Shown piece by piece: positions 26,013 through 38,100 of a DNA stretch of 64,000 nt. The number at the start of each line of letters is the position of its first letter. Position 1 is the first letter of the stretch. The notes below the pieces were generated by a model. The model worked only from the letters and a program-made list of their open reading frames with translations, was not told the origin of the DNA and did no database searches. The DNA is from Microbacterium sp. SLBN-146 (GTDB lineage Bacteria > Actinomycetota > Actinomycetes > Actinomycetales > Microbacteriaceae). The position numbers and the translations under genes are program-made. Location of the stretch: positions 1,240,001 through 1,304,000 of the forward strand of contig NZ_VFMR01000001.1 in the NCBI RefSeq assembly GCF_006715145.1. The letters run 5' to 3'.

Positions 26013-26071
26013 CTCACTTGTCTCAAAGGGCGGGGTGTGGGCGGACGGAGTCGCCATTTGCGACAAGTAAG
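26013..26071 (+). repeat. Palindromic unit B3 (59 bp)
   Basis: Arms CTCACTTGTC/GACAAGTAAG with one arm change (T to A near the end) and inner GGCG/CGCC. It begins 33 bp after the DUF559 stop codon. Confidence 0.85.
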
Positions 26072-26096
26072 CGAAGAGAGGCGTGCCGCCCGTGCG

Positions 26097-26155
26097 CTCA
26101 CTTGTCTTGCATGGTGGGTTGGGTCGCGGCGGAGTCGCCATTCGCGACAAGTGAG
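26097..26155 (+). repeat. Palindromic unit B4 (59 bp)
   Basis: Arms CTCACTTGTC/GACAAGTGAG; right part GTCGCCATTCGCGACAAG nearly identical to B2 and B3. It lies 25 bp after B3. Confidence 0.85.
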
Positions 26156-26195
26156 CGGAGGGATGGGCGCGCGGGAGAAGGAGCGCGGGCGTCTG

Positions 26196-26254
26196 CTCAC
26201 TTGTCTTGAATGGGGGGTTGGGTCGCGGCGAGGTCGCCTTTTGCGACAAGTGAG
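26196..26254 (+). repeat. Palindromic unit B5 (59 bp)
   Basis: Arms CTCACTTGTC/GACAAGTGAG with interior GGTTGGGTCGCGGCG shared with B4. It ends 13 bp before the stop codon of the convergent XRE gene. The 287-bp gap is filled mostly by B3-B5. Confidence 0.85.
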
Positions 26255-26267
26255 CGGAGGGGCGGCG

Positions 26268-26510
26268 TCAGTGGCCGTCGGCGCGGACGAGGAGGTCGCC
26301 GATCTCGCAGTCGAGGGCGCGGCAGATGGCAGACAGAGTCGAGTAGCGGATGGCGCGAGCCCGGTCGTTCTTGAGCACCGAGAGGTTCACGACCGACACC
26401 CCTACGAGCTCCGACAGGCGGGTGAGGGTCATGCCGCGCTCGGCGAGCAGCTCGTCGAGGCGGCAGTGGACTCCGCTGGGTCCGTCGTCGTCGGGGTCGA
26501 CGGGAGTCAT
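26268..26510 (-). CDS. XRE-family (YozG-type) transcriptional regulator
   Basis: An 80-residue helix-turn-helix protein with the compact Cro/C1 fold: LDELLAERGMTLTRLSELVG, then VSVVNLSVLKNDRARAIRYS and LSAICRALDCEIGDLL. It matches the small regulators usually paired with DUF2975 membrane proteins. It overlaps the upstream DUF2975 gene by 4 bp and is last in a three-gene operon, so it probably regulates that operon. The upstream intergenic palindromes are the likely operator. Confidence 0.88.
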   Translation of the reverse strand: MTPVDPDDDGPSGVHCRLDELLAERGMTLTRLSELVGVSVVNLSVLKNDRARAIRYSTLSAICRALDCEIGDLLVRADGH

Positions 26511-27247
26511 ACGAGACCCGCCGTGTCACGCTCGAGCCGTGCGCCGTAGCGGAAGACCGCGGCCAGAGCGGCGAGGGCGAGGGCTGCGCCGAACGGCCAC
26601 ATCTGCACGGTCAGATTGTAGGTCGCGACGGCGCCCGTCGCGTCGGGGTCTGCCGACGAGGGAAATACCTCGAGAGCGGCGAGTCCGCGGCCGACGCCCG
26701 TCGCCAGATCACCGGCGATGCCTCCGACCAGGATCACGATCGCCGTCACGAGCAGCGTGCGGCTCGTGACCCGCGCGAATGCTGCGCCGCGAAGGAGCTG
26801 GAAGCAGATGACCCCGATTGCGGCGGCGGGGGTTGCAATGAGCAGCGCGCCGATGAACTGCCCCGTCGCGAGGAGCGCGCGCGTTCCGAACGGCAGGCCG
26901 ACGATCGACGCGTTCACCTCGCCCACGCTCGCGCATTCCAGGTAGGTGGTTGCGTCACTCACACGCGTCGATCCGCACGCGACGCCCTCATTCCACGGCA
27001 CCGAGACGGGGAGGTCGTCCACCCAGACGGTGCCTCCTGTGAGCGTCTGCGCGATCGCGAACGGCGTCGCGATCACGAAGAGCGCGACCCACACCGCCGA
27101 GATCGCGAGGGCGGAATCGATGAGGACCGTCGTGCTCCGCCGCCAGCGCGCGATGAGCACGACAACCCCCACGATCGCCGCGACGATCAGGAGATACAGG
27201 CCGATCGACCACAGGGCCCCGGCGAGGTCGGATGTACTGGTGCTCAT
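26507..27247 (-). CDS. DUF2975-like membrane protein (second copy)
   Basis: A 246-residue protein with four main membrane helices (about 10-32, 42-66, 130-155 and 170-195, plus one near 215-235). An extracellular loop holds two cysteines, in GVACGSTR and YLECASV. The C-terminal motif FRYGARLERDTAGLV is the DUF2975 ending, shared with the protein encoded upstream. It starts one base into the upstream stop (TGATG), so translation is coupled. Function unknown. Confidence 0.8.
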   Translation of the reverse strand: MSTSTSDLAGALWSIGLYLLIVAAIVGVVVLIARWRRSTTVLIDSALAISAVWVALFVIATPFAIAQTLTGGTVWVDDLPVSVPWNEGVACGSTRVSDATTYLECASVGEVNASIVGLPFGTRALLATGQFIGALLIATPAAAIGVICFQLLRGAAFARVTSRTLLVTAIVILVGGIAGDLATGVGRGLAALEVFPSSADPDATGAVATYNLTVQMWPFGAALALAALAAVFRYGARLERDTAGLV

Positions 27248-27873
27248 CAGACGAGTCCCTTCGTGTCGCTCTGGAGCTTCACTCCGTAGCTGAAGACGAT
27301 CGACAGCGCGAGGACGCCGATCCCCGCGAGGAGCACGGTCGGGTCGAAGGTGAACCCGACGACGAAGACGTCTCCCGCGATCGGGTTGAGCTCGTCGGCC
27401 GCCATCATGCGCCCGAGTCCGCCGAGTCCGACCGAGAGGATGCTGCCGATGAGGAGCGCCGCACCGGCGATCTGCGTCGCGGTGATGAGGGCACGGTGGA
27501 ACGGGCGGCGCCACATCAGCAGGAGGAGGAAGAAGACGACGGCGGCGATCGTCACCGCTGCCGTCAGCGCACCGAAGAGGACACCGAGCCCGAGGAGCCA
27601 GCGCGCCGCGTCGCTGAGTCCCGTCGCCACGACCCAGGAGGACTCGAACGTCGCGGACGAGATCGTGGCTCCGGCATCCGTCGTCCCCGAGGCCGGGAGA
27701 TCGGTGAACGTCAGCAATGAGACGGACGTCTCGTCGTTCGCGATGAGGACGAGTTGGCGGACGGCGGGAAGCAGCAGCGCCAAGCCGATCACGGCGGCGG
27801 CGGACATCAGGAGGATGAGGATGCCCCGCTCCATGCCTTTCGAGACGGGGGTGGGTGGCGTATCGCGTTGCAT
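27247..27873 (-). CDS. DUF2975-like membrane protein (first copy)
   Basis: A 208-residue protein, first of the operon. It has the same plan as its neighbour: helix near 15-40, a loop, helices near 90-118, 128-150 and 170-190, and the terminal FSYGVKLQSDTKGLV. AAGGAG precedes the ATG by seven bases and overlaps the inverted repeat CTTATCGAT/ATCGATAAG. The two copies differ strongly outside the C-terminal motif, so the duplication is old or the pair is a heteromer. Function unknown. Confidence 0.8.
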   Translation of the reverse strand: MQRDTPPTPVSKGMERGILILLMSAAAVIGLALLLPAVRQLVLIANDETSVSLLTFTDLPASGTTDAGATISSATFESSWVVATGLSDAARWLLGLGVLFGALTAAVTIAAVVFFLLLLMWRRPFHRALITATQIAGAALLIGSILSVGLGGLGRMMAADELNPIAGDVFVVGFTFDPTVLLAGIGVLALSIVFSYGVKLQSDTKGLV

Positions 27874-27884
27874 GAGTCCAGCTC

Positions 27885-27935
27885 CTTATCGATCATCGTT
27901 ACTATCGATAAGCGTTAACATAACGATTCTCGATA
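27885..27935 (-). promoter_or_regulatory. Palindrome cluster: likely operator of the DUF2975/XRE operon
   Basis: A local AT-rich island contains CTTATCGAT-N10-ATCGATAAG, CGTTA-ACA-TAACG and ATCGTTA...TAACGAT. On the minus strand TTATGT and TAACGA with 16-bp spacing could be the promoter, with the repeats covering the spacer and the ribosome site. Autoregulation by the operon's XRE protein is inferred. Confidence 0.55.
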
Positions 27936-28022
27936 CGGTTGGCAAGCACGCCCGCTCTGGCCGCGGTATGCCCACGGCGAACACGGGCATGCGGTCCCCG
28001 GGCCCTCGTTACCCTCGTGTGT

Positions 28023-28041
28023 AGACGCGATCAGAGCGTCT
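28023..28041 (+). promoter_or_regulatory. Hairpin in the clpC leader
   Basis: AGACGC/GCGTCT pair across GATCAGA directly before the GGAGG ribosome site; TTACCCT about ten bases upstream could be a -10 element. No clear ClgR or HrcA box was seen. Confidence 0.3.
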
Positions 28042-28057
28042 GGCCGGAGGTATGGAG

Positions 28058-30583
<2,526 letters not shown>

Positions 30584-30605
30584 TCCACACCTCTCGCGAG
30601 GTCGC

Positions 30606-30645
30606 GAACGAAGAGCGGATGCCACGTGGCATCCGCTCTTCGTTC
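30606..30645. terminator. Strong terminator after clpC, an inverted GGATGCC pair
   Basis: A perfect 18-bp stem from GAACGAAGAGCGGATGCC to its complement, with ACGT loop, followed by TTAT. The inner stem is the word GGATGCC facing GGCATCC. It separates convergent clpC and the metallopeptidase operon. Confidence 0.85.
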
Positions 30646-30661
30646 TTATCGGCGTCCGCCG

Positions 30662-31663
30662 CTAGCTCGAGACGGGCCGGAGCGACGCGATGTAGTCGAG
30701 CTTGTCGAGTACGCGCGGGGCGATGACGAAGGGGTACAGGTCGTCTTTCCCGAGTGAGCGATTCACGAGGTTGAGCGCGCGTGCGAGCGGCATCCACACT
30801 TCGGTGACGAGATCGCGGAAGCGCTCCCGTCCGACGAGCTCGACGGGGGCGACGAGGCCGGATTCGACGGCCGTCTCGATCGTGTCGCAGATGTGGAGGT
30901 AGTGCGCCCACGTCTCGGCGAAGTCTTCGTAGGGGTGCATCGTCGCGTAGGCTGAGATGTAGTGCTCCGGCCAGTCGCTGGGCGGACCCTCCGCGTAGTG
31001 GCGGTCGACGGATGCCGCGTAGTCAGTCGTCTCGTCACCGAACAGTTCTCGCGCACGGGAGCGCCGGGCCTCGTCGTCGCTCCGCTCCACGAGCTGCCAC
31101 TCGAAGTAGTGGCCGACCTCGTGACGGAAGTGGCCGAGCATCGTGCGATACGGCTCGTCGAGCTGTCGCCGCACGCGTTCCCGATGCGAGTCGTCTCCCT
31201 CTGCGAGGTCGATCGTGATGACCCCGTCGGCGTGGGCGATCATGACGTCGGCCGCGGTCGACGAGAGCAGATCGAAGGCGAGTCCGTTCACGGCATCCGT
31301 CGTCTTGCCCACGACGGGAAAGCCGAGCGCATCCAGGTCGGCGATCAGGTGCCGTTTCGCCCGCTCGGCGACGGGGAAGTTGCGGATGCCGGCGGCGTCG
31401 GCGTCGTTGGGCCGCGTGCGGGTGAGGTCGCAGCTCTCGCACTGACCCCCCTCGAGGCGTGCGAGCCATGTGCATCCCGACAACGAGAGGTTCCTGCACA
31501 CGTGCCAGATCCACCCCTCGGCGTCGACGTAGACACCGCGGGCGTCGACCGGCACGATCGCGCGTTCACCGCGCGAGTAGCCGAGGGCCGTCCCGCACGA
31601 GACGCACACCGAGTTCTCGAAATAGAGGGGATTGCCGCAGACGCGACAGCGGTAGGCCTTCAT
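30662..31663 (-). CDS. Putative zinc-binding metallopeptidase with N-terminal zinc ribbons (COG4307-like)
   Basis: A 333-residue cytosolic protein. Two zinc ribbons occupy the N-terminus: CRVCG/CVSCG (Cys6, 9, 20, 23) and a second cysteine set at 56, 64, 75 and 78. The catalytic HEVGH is at 181-185, preceded by PYRTMLGHFR, and a likely downstream ligand lies in the MHPYEDFAETWAHYLH region. This matches the uncharacterised 'zinc-binding metallopeptidase' family. It follows the transglutaminase gene by 45 bp on the same strand and is probably the fourth gene of that operon, perhaps removing or trimming the product of the neighbouring ligase-like proteins. Confidence 0.82.
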   Translation of the reverse strand: MKAYRCRVCGNPLYFENSVCVSCGTALGYSRGERAIVPVDARGVYVDAEGWIWHVCRNLSLSGCTWLARLEGGQCESCDLTRTRPNDADAAGIRNFPVAERAKRHLIADLDALGFPVVGKTTDAVNGLAFDLLSSTAADVMIAHADGVITIDLAEGDDSHRERVRRQLDEPYRTMLGHFRHEVGHYFEWQLVERSDDEARRSRARELFGDETTDYAASVDRHYAEGPPSDWPEHYISAYATMHPYEDFAETWAHYLHICDTIETAVESGLVAPVELVGRERFRDLVTEVWMPLARALNLVNRSLGKDDLYPFVIAPRVLDKLDYIASLRPVSS

Positions 31664-31708
31664 TCGGCGATCCTGTCACACGCGGGCGCTTGCGGCGGTG
31701 GGTGGTGG

Positions 31709-32611
31709 TCAGGAGGGGATGCTGATAGCGGGATCGGCGACGGGCGCGACATCGACCGACACCCGCAGCGTCGACTTCTTCGCCTTCGTGAAGATGATGC
31801 CCTTGACCGGCGACACATCGCCGTAGTCCCGACCCCAGGCGACCGTGACGTAGCGATCGTTGGCCCACTGGTCGTTGGTGGGGTCGATCGCGAGCCACTC
31901 GTCGCTTGCGGGCAGCCAGACGGCGAGCCACGCGTGCGATGCGTCGGCGCCGACGACACGGTCGGTGCCCGCCGTCGTCCTCGTCGCGAGATAGCCGCTG
32001 ACGTAGCGGGCCGCGACGCCGTGCCCGCGCAGGCACGCGAGAGCGAGGTGGGCGAAGTCCTGACAGACGCCCGCGCGCGTGCGCATGACGTCGGCGACGG
32101 TGCTCGTGACCGTGGTCGCGGTGCTGTCGTAGGCGAAGTCGGCGTGGATGCGGTGCATGAGGTCGGTGACCGCCTCGCCGAGCGGGCGACCCGGGGTGAG
32201 GGATGCCGCGGCGTACTGTGTCGCCTCGTCGACGTGTGCGGCACGCGGTGACGGGAGGGCGAACTCGGTCGCCGCCCATGCGCCGGGAGCGCGGGGGTCG
32301 AGGAGCGGCCGCGCGGTCTCCCATGGTGCGCCGAGCGCCTCGGCATCGTAGGCGGGCGCGGTCACGTCGACGTCGCTCGTCGCCTCGATCACGAGTGAGG
32401 AATGCGGCTCCGTGAGATGGAAGTACGTGGTCGCGTTGCCGTAGTGGTCGACGTCACGGTGCAGGTCTCCTGGCTCGGGGGAGACCTCGACATCGCTCGC
32501 CGAAACGTCCTGCCACGGCAGCATGCGCGGCACGAGGTGGAAGAGCCCCACGCTGTCCTGGACGGCGCCGCTGTACGTGTAGGTCGTGCGGTGCGAGACC
32601 CGATACCTCAT
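31709..32611 (-). CDS. Transglutaminase-like cysteine hydrolase/ligase
   Basis: A 300-residue protein with the bacterial transglutaminase-like N-terminal beta domain (MRYRVSHRTTYTY, residues 1-90) and a core with the papain-like triad Cys183 (GVCQDFAHLAL), His226 (SHAWLAVW) and Asp243 (AIDPTN). No signal peptide, so it acts in the cytoplasm. Members may cleave or form isopeptide bonds. Its ATG overlaps the stop of the ATP-grasp gene by 4 bp, which ties its synthesis to that protein. Confidence 0.9.
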   Translation of the reverse strand: MRYRVSHRTTYTYSGAVQDSVGLFHLVPRMLPWQDVSASDVEVSPEPGDLHRDVDHYGNATTYFHLTEPHSSLVIEATSDVDVTAPAYDAEALGAPWETARPLLDPRAPGAWAATEFALPSPRAAHVDEATQYAAASLTPGRPLGEAVTDLMHRIHADFAYDSTATTVTSTVADVMRTRAGVCQDFAHLALACLRGHGVAARYVSGYLATRTTAGTDRVVGADASHAWLAVWLPASDEWLAIDPTNDQWANDRYVTVAWGRDYGDVSPVKGIIFTKAKKSTLRVSVDVAPVADPAISIPS

Positions 32612-35145
32612 GCCGTCGCTCCTCTCTCTTCGATGAGGGAGAGGTCGGACAGCGGCACGGGTGGCGGTCCGCTCGCGAAGTGCTGGTGGGTGATGGCGTT
32701 GCCGAGATGCTGCAACTGCGTCGTCGTGTCGGCGAGGAAAGCGGCCAGGTGCTCACGGCGCCCGTTCGAGCCCGCCACGAGGTCGACGACGTCCGTCGCG
32801 TCGAGAGCGGTCTCGAGGTGCTCCAGGAGTCGCTCGGCGCGCGTCGAACCCGTGGATGCCGGCATGGCGGCGAGGTGGCGGCGCACTTCGGCGAGCGCGA
32901 ACGCGAGCGAACGCGGGTTGTCGCCGTCGAGCAGCAGGAGCTCGAGAGTGTCGGCGGGGCGGACGGTGCCTCGGAACCGGCGTCGATGCGTCACAGCGCT
33001 CTCGGCGCTCGTGAGCACCGCATCGAGCACGTCTCGCTCGACGCGCGGCGAGCGACGGTCGACGGTCGTCGCGGCGAGCAGGTGGCACACCTGCAGGGAT
33101 CGCTCGAGGAAGCGACCCGCTTCGATCATGTGCCAGCCTTCGTCGCGGATCATGTTCGCCGTGACCCCGTAGAGGGACAGGAGCGCCGTGAGCATGCGGG
33201 AGGCCGACTCCGCCGACCGGTGCGCGCGGGGCGAGGCGTGGAGCGCCCGGACGGCGCGGTCGATGTTCGAGAACACGCGCCATGTGTCGACGGACAGCTG
33301 GTCGCGGACACCCTCGAAGGATTCCCGCAGGCGAGCGACGGAGTGCGCGGCCGATCCGCCGCGCGTGCGATCGAGGAGAAGCGAGCGGAACTCCGCCTCG
33401 GGATCGTCGGACCGGAAACCTGCGAGCCGGCGCAGCGTCGCGAGCAGGACGCGGATGCTCTCGTCGGACCCGCGTGCGGCTGCGCTTCCGAGGTTGTCGA
33501 GCTGCTGGTGGGTGACGAGGACGAGTCGGAGGAGGTCTTCCGCGCGTTCGGCGTAACGCCCCGCCCAGAACATGTCGGCGAGCGCGCGCGGACCGAGTGA
33601 GGGAACCGTCCGGGCCAGGTCGATGGGGGCGATGTCGGGAAGACCCTGATCGGGGTCGGCCCCATCGGCCTTGAGGACCCAGACGTCCTTCGTCGTCGGC
33701 GCCCCGTGCGCATCCTCCCGCACCGAGGCCAGCCCGCCCACGAGGGGGCGGTAGGCCGAGCGGTAGCGCAGCGTGAAGGCGCGGAGGACGACGGGGCGCG
33801 CGTCCGCGCGCGCGTCCTTGTTCCACACAGGGACGTGGGAGAGCGGGAGGAGATCCTGACCCACGAACCGGTGCGGTTCCGCCAGGATCCGCGCGGTCAG
33901 TTCCGCGGCATCGAGTCCTGCCATCGTGGCGCGCGACTGGTCGATGGGGCGGACCATGAGGTCCGGGTCGCCCTCGGCGACACGCGAGAGGACGGTCGCC
34001 CGCGCATCGGGGTCACCGCACCACGCCGTCGTGACGGAGGGGAGGCGGAGCTGCTCGCCGAGGAGCAGTTCGCACGCGACGGGCATGAACGGGAGGAGGG
34101 CGGGGTTCTCGAGGACGCCCGCGCCGAGTCCGTTGACGAGTCGCACACGTCCGCGGCGGACGGCTTCCGTGAGACCAGCGACGCCCAGTCGGCTGTCCGA
34201 GCGCAGTTCGAGCGGGTCGCACCATTCGGCGTCCACGCGTCGCAGGATGACGTCGACCCGTTCCGTGGGGACCTTTTTCGGCCACCCCGACGGCTTCATC
34301 CATACCCAGCCGTCGCGGACGACGAGGTCGCTCCCCTGCACGAGCGGGAAGCCGAGGGCGTTGGCGAGGAAGGCCTGATCGAATGCCGTCTCGGAGTGCG
34401 TTCCCGGCGTGAGGATGACGACGCGCGGGTCGGCTGCGAGGTCGTCCGCGGCACTTAGGAGCGTTTCGCGGAGCGCCGCGAAGTACGGTTCCATCCGGTG
34501 CAGGTCGTCTTCGTGGTACAGATCGGTCAGCACCTGCGAGATGACGCGCCGGTTCTGCATCGCGTAGCCGAGGCCGGACGGTGCCTGCACGCGATCGGCG
34601 AGGACGCGCCACTCGCCGTCGGCGTCGCGGCCGAGGTCGGTCCCCGACAGCAGGAGCGGTTGGCGCGTGGCGGCGCTCGGCCGGGCGAGGGGGCGTGCGA
34701 ACCCCGAATGGCCGAAGATGACCGACGCGGGGATCACGCCGGACGACAGGAGCCGCTGCGGCCCGTACAGGTCGGCGAGCACGGCATTGAGGAGCTCGGC
34801 CCGCTGGGCGAGGCCGACTTCGAGGCGGCTCCAGTCCGCGGCATCCAGAACGAGGGGGACGGGATCGAGCTGCCACGGCTGCGAGCCGGTCCCACGGTCG
34901 ACGTACGTGACGCCTTCGTCCGCGAGGAAGCGCATGATCTCGCCGTCGACGCGGCGGAGCTCGTCGGGCGTGAGGGCGAGAGCGAGGGAGGCCATCGCGC
35001 GCCATGCGGGGCGGAGGCCTCCGTCGGGCATGACGACCTCGTCGTAGCGCAGCGCGTCGCCGAGCGTGACCGCCGCGGTGCCGGGCGCGTCGAACGGCAG
35101 TGTCGGCTGTGACACTGCCGTGGCGTAGTCGCGCAGCACGCTCAC
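32608..35145 (-). CDS. Circularly permuted ATP-grasp plus alpha-E domain fusion
   Basis: An 845-residue fusion. Residues about 50-490 are the circularly permuted ATP-grasp type 2 module (DUF404/DUF407, COG2308), with recognisable blocks such as FLADEGVTYVDRGTG, ILTPGTHSETAFDQAFLA and RLVNGLGAGVLENPAL. Residues about 520-835 are the alpha-helical alpha-E domain (COG2307). In many bacteria these are separate genes. ATP-grasp proteins join a carboxylate to an amine with ATP; comparative studies have predicted peptide or amide ligase activity for this family, but the product is unknown. GTG start with a 4-bp overlap to the upstream gene and a 4-bp overlap downstream. Confidence 0.9.
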   Translation of the reverse strand: MSVLRDYATAVSQPTLPFDAPGTAAVTLGDALRYDEVVMPDGGLRPAWRAMASLALALTPDELRRVDGEIMRFLADEGVTYVDRGTGSQPWQLDPVPLVLDAADWSRLEVGLAQRAELLNAVLADLYGPQRLLSSGVIPASVIFGHSGFARPLARPSAATRQPLLLSGTDLGRDADGEWRVLADRVQAPSGLGYAMQNRRVISQVLTDLYHEDDLHRMEPYFAALRETLLSAADDLAADPRVVILTPGTHSETAFDQAFLANALGFPLVQGSDLVVRDGWVWMKPSGWPKKVPTERVDVILRRVDAEWCDPLELRSDSRLGVAGLTEAVRRGRVRLVNGLGAGVLENPALLPFMPVACELLLGEQLRLPSVTTAWCGDPDARATVLSRVAEGDPDLMVRPIDQSRATMAGLDAAELTARILAEPHRFVGQDLLPLSHVPVWNKDARADARPVVLRAFTLRYRSAYRPLVGGLASVREDAHGAPTTKDVWVLKADGADPDQGLPDIAPIDLARTVPSLGPRALADMFWAGRYAERAEDLLRLVLVTHQQLDNLGSAAARGSDESIRVLLATLRRLAGFRSDDPEAEFRSLLLDRTRGGSAAHSVARLRESFEGVRDQLSVDTWRVFSNIDRAVRALHASPRAHRSAESASRMLTALLSLYGVTANMIRDEGWHMIEAGRFLERSLQVCHLLAATTVDRRSPRVERDVLDAVLTSAESAVTHRRRFRGTVRPADTLELLLLDGDNPRSLAFALAEVRRHLAAMPASTGSTRAERLLEHLETALDATDVVDLVAGSNGRREHLAAFLADTTTQLQHLGNAITHQHFASGPPPVPLSDLSLIEERGATA

Positions 35146-38100
35146 TCTTGCGGCACTCTCCTCAGGTCAAGTGTGCGGGGATAGTCCGCGCTCGCGGCGC
35201 GGCGTCCTGCGGCTCTCGCGGCAGCGACATCGAACGCGCCGGCCGTATGCCCCCGTGGTTCGAAGCGGGCCGATCGTCGGGCTTCGGCCTCGTTGGCATT
35301 GACCGGCGGATGCTCGTAGGAGCGACCTCCGGGATGTACCACATGGTACGTGGCTCCGCCGAGGCTCGTCGCCGACGGAATGTCGACGATGTCGAACGTG
35401 AGAGGGGCGTGCACCTCGATCGACGGATGCAGCGCCGACCACGGCTGCCATGCGCGATAGCGGACGCCCGCGTAGTACTCGCCGGGGTGTCCCGTCGACG
35501 TGAGTGGCACCTCGACGCCGTTGCACGCCACGAGGTGACGCGCGGGGTCGATGCCGTGCACTTTGATCTGCATCCGTTCGACGGAGGAATCGACGTAGCG
35601 CGAAGTGCCGCCCGCCGTCGCCTCCTCCCCGAGGACGTGCCACGGTTCGATCGCCTGGCGGAGTTCGAGTTCGATCGTCTCGCCGCCCGCGCTCGACGCG
35701 AAGCCCGTCCATCCGCCCTCCCCGAGGTCGGGGCGGGTCACGGTCGATCCCGGTGTCGCGCTGATGCGCGTCATCCCGATCCGCGGGAAGCGGAACTCGG
35801 TGAAGGAGTCGAGCCAGGTCTCTTCGAACGGGATGCCGTGCGCCCGCAGATCCGAGACGACCTCGGCGATGTCGCGGACGGCGCCGTGGGGCAGCAGGAA
35901 GTCCTCGTGGAGCGTCGTCCCCCACCGCACGAGGGGAGCCGTCAACGGCTTCTCCCAGAACATCGCGACGAGACTCCGCACGAGGAGCGCCTGCACGAGG
36001 GCGAGTTCGGGGTGCGGCGGCATCTCGAACCCGCGCAGTTCGAGGAGCCCCAGGCGTCCGCGGGAGGAATCGGGACTGTAGAGCTTGTCGATGCAGAACT
36101 CGGCGCGGTGGGTGTTGCCCGTCAGGTCGGTGAGGAGGTGGCGGAGCGCTCGGTCCACAACCCACGGCGACGGGTCCTCGGTGCCCTCGCGAGTGAGTCG
36201 GCGCACTTCCTGCAGCGCGATCTCCATCTCGTACACCGCCTCGGGACGCCCTTCGTCGAAGCGCGGGGCTTGACTCGTCGGCCCGATGAAGCGTCCCGAG
36301 AAGAGATAGGAGAGGGCCGGATGCCGCTGCCAGTACGTCACGAGGCTCGCGAGCAGGTCGGGGCGCCGCAGGAGCGGGGAATCGATCGGCTCGACGCCGC
36401 CGAGCGTCAGGTGGTTGCCGCCGCCCGTTCCCGTGTGCGTCCCGTCGAGGTCGAACTTCTCCGTCGCGAGCCGCGCCGACCGTGCTTCGTCGTAGAGCGT
36501 GAAGGTGAGATCGCGCTGCGCCCGCCACGACGCCGTCGGCTGCACGTTGACCTCGATGACGCCGGGATCGGGCGTGACGCTGAGCTGTGCGAGCCGTGGG
36601 TCCGGCGGCGGGCCGTACCCCTCCAGGACGACGGCGGTCGACGTGTCCGTCGCGGCGGTCTCGACGAGCCGCAGCAGGTCTGCGTAGTCGGCGAGCTCGT
36701 CGGTCGGCGGGAGGAACACGTGCACGTGCCCGTCGCGGGCCTCGAACGTCAGCGCCGTCGTCGGAGCACCCTCGGGATCGGCGACGGAGACGGAAGGGAT
36801 GCCGTGTCGCAGGGGCGCCCCCGCCTGGAGGTACGACGGCTCGCCCGTCCACTCGGGGTCCTTCCATGCGACGGAATCCAGCGGGAGTCGGAGCCCGACG
36901 GCGCTCGTTCCGGGGATCAGGACGAGCCGCCCGCGGCGGAACCGCCACGCGGGGCTCGTCCACTCTCCGACCGGGACGAGGGGGAGGACCCACCCCGTCG
37001 GCTCGGTCACCTCCGCGTCGAGGGCTGCGGCGTCGATGCCCGCCGCGTCGTCGATGCCGGGGCGAGGGCCCTCCGGCGTGCGGAGATCGGCGGCGAGGGC
37101 CGCGAGTGGATCCTCGAAAGCGGGAAGCGCGTGCGCGGGCGGGAGGCCCAGGAGCTCCGCCGTGCGCCGCGCGAGGGCGTTCGCGCGGGCAGGTGCCGTC
37201 GCGGCATCCGGCGCATCCGCCCACGGGTCGGCGAACAGCGACGCGTCCTGCCACAGCGGCTCGCCGTCGGTGCGCCACTGCAGGGCGATGTTCCAGCGGG
37301 GGAGCGGTTCGCCCGGGTACCACTTGCCCTGGCCGCGGTGCACGACGCCGCCGAGCGCATACGTCTCACGCAAGCGCTCGGCCAGGACGTTGGCGAGTTC
37401 GCGCTTGCGGGGACCGTCGGCGTCGGTGTTCCACTCCGCGCTCGTGGCGTCGTCGAGCGCGACGAACGTGGGCTCGCCGCCCATCGTGAGGCGCACGTCG
37501 CCGGCGCGGAGGCGCGCGTCGACGGCCTCGCCCACGGCATCGATGCGCTCCCACTGCTGCGGCGTGTAGGGCTTCGTCGTGCGCGGATCCTCGTGGATGC
37601 GGCGCACCTCGTTGTGGAACGTGAACTGGACGGAGGTGGGCTCGGTCGCCCCTTCGATCGGTGCGGCGCTGGCGGGGTGCGGGGTCGCCGACAGCGGAAT
37701 GTGCCCCTCGCCCGCGAACAGCGCGCTCGTGGGGTCGAGGCCGACCCAGCCTGCCCCGGGGACGAAGACCTCAGCCCACGCGTGGAGGTCGGTGAAGTCG
37801 TTCTCGGGCCCGCTCGGCCCATCGATCGCCTTCTGGTCCGAGGCGAGCTGCACGAGGTATCCCGAGACGAAACGGGCCGCCAGGCCGTATTGGCGAAGGA
37901 GGCTCACGAGGAGCCATGCGCTGTCGCGGCACGATCCGATCCCGAGCGCGAGCGTCTCATCGGGGGTTTGGACCCCCGTCTCCATCCGCACGCTGTAGGC
38001 GACGGTGCGGTTGACGGCGCTGTTGAGGTCGGCGAGGAACCGCACCGTCGGCACGCCGTCAGCGGGAAGCGGCGGGAGTGCCGAGCGCCACTGGGAGGCG

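Noticed and set aside
24726..26254. The five B units considered as a CRISPR array
   Set aside because: The units are palindromes of 59 bp with varied interiors, spacings are irregular (57, about 1100, 25 and 40 bp), a gene lies in the middle and there are no cas genes.
26268..26510. XRE protein as antitoxin of a toxin-antitoxin pair
   Set aside because: Its operon partners are polytopic DUF2975-type membrane proteins, not toxin-like proteins, and the small regulator matches the YozG type.
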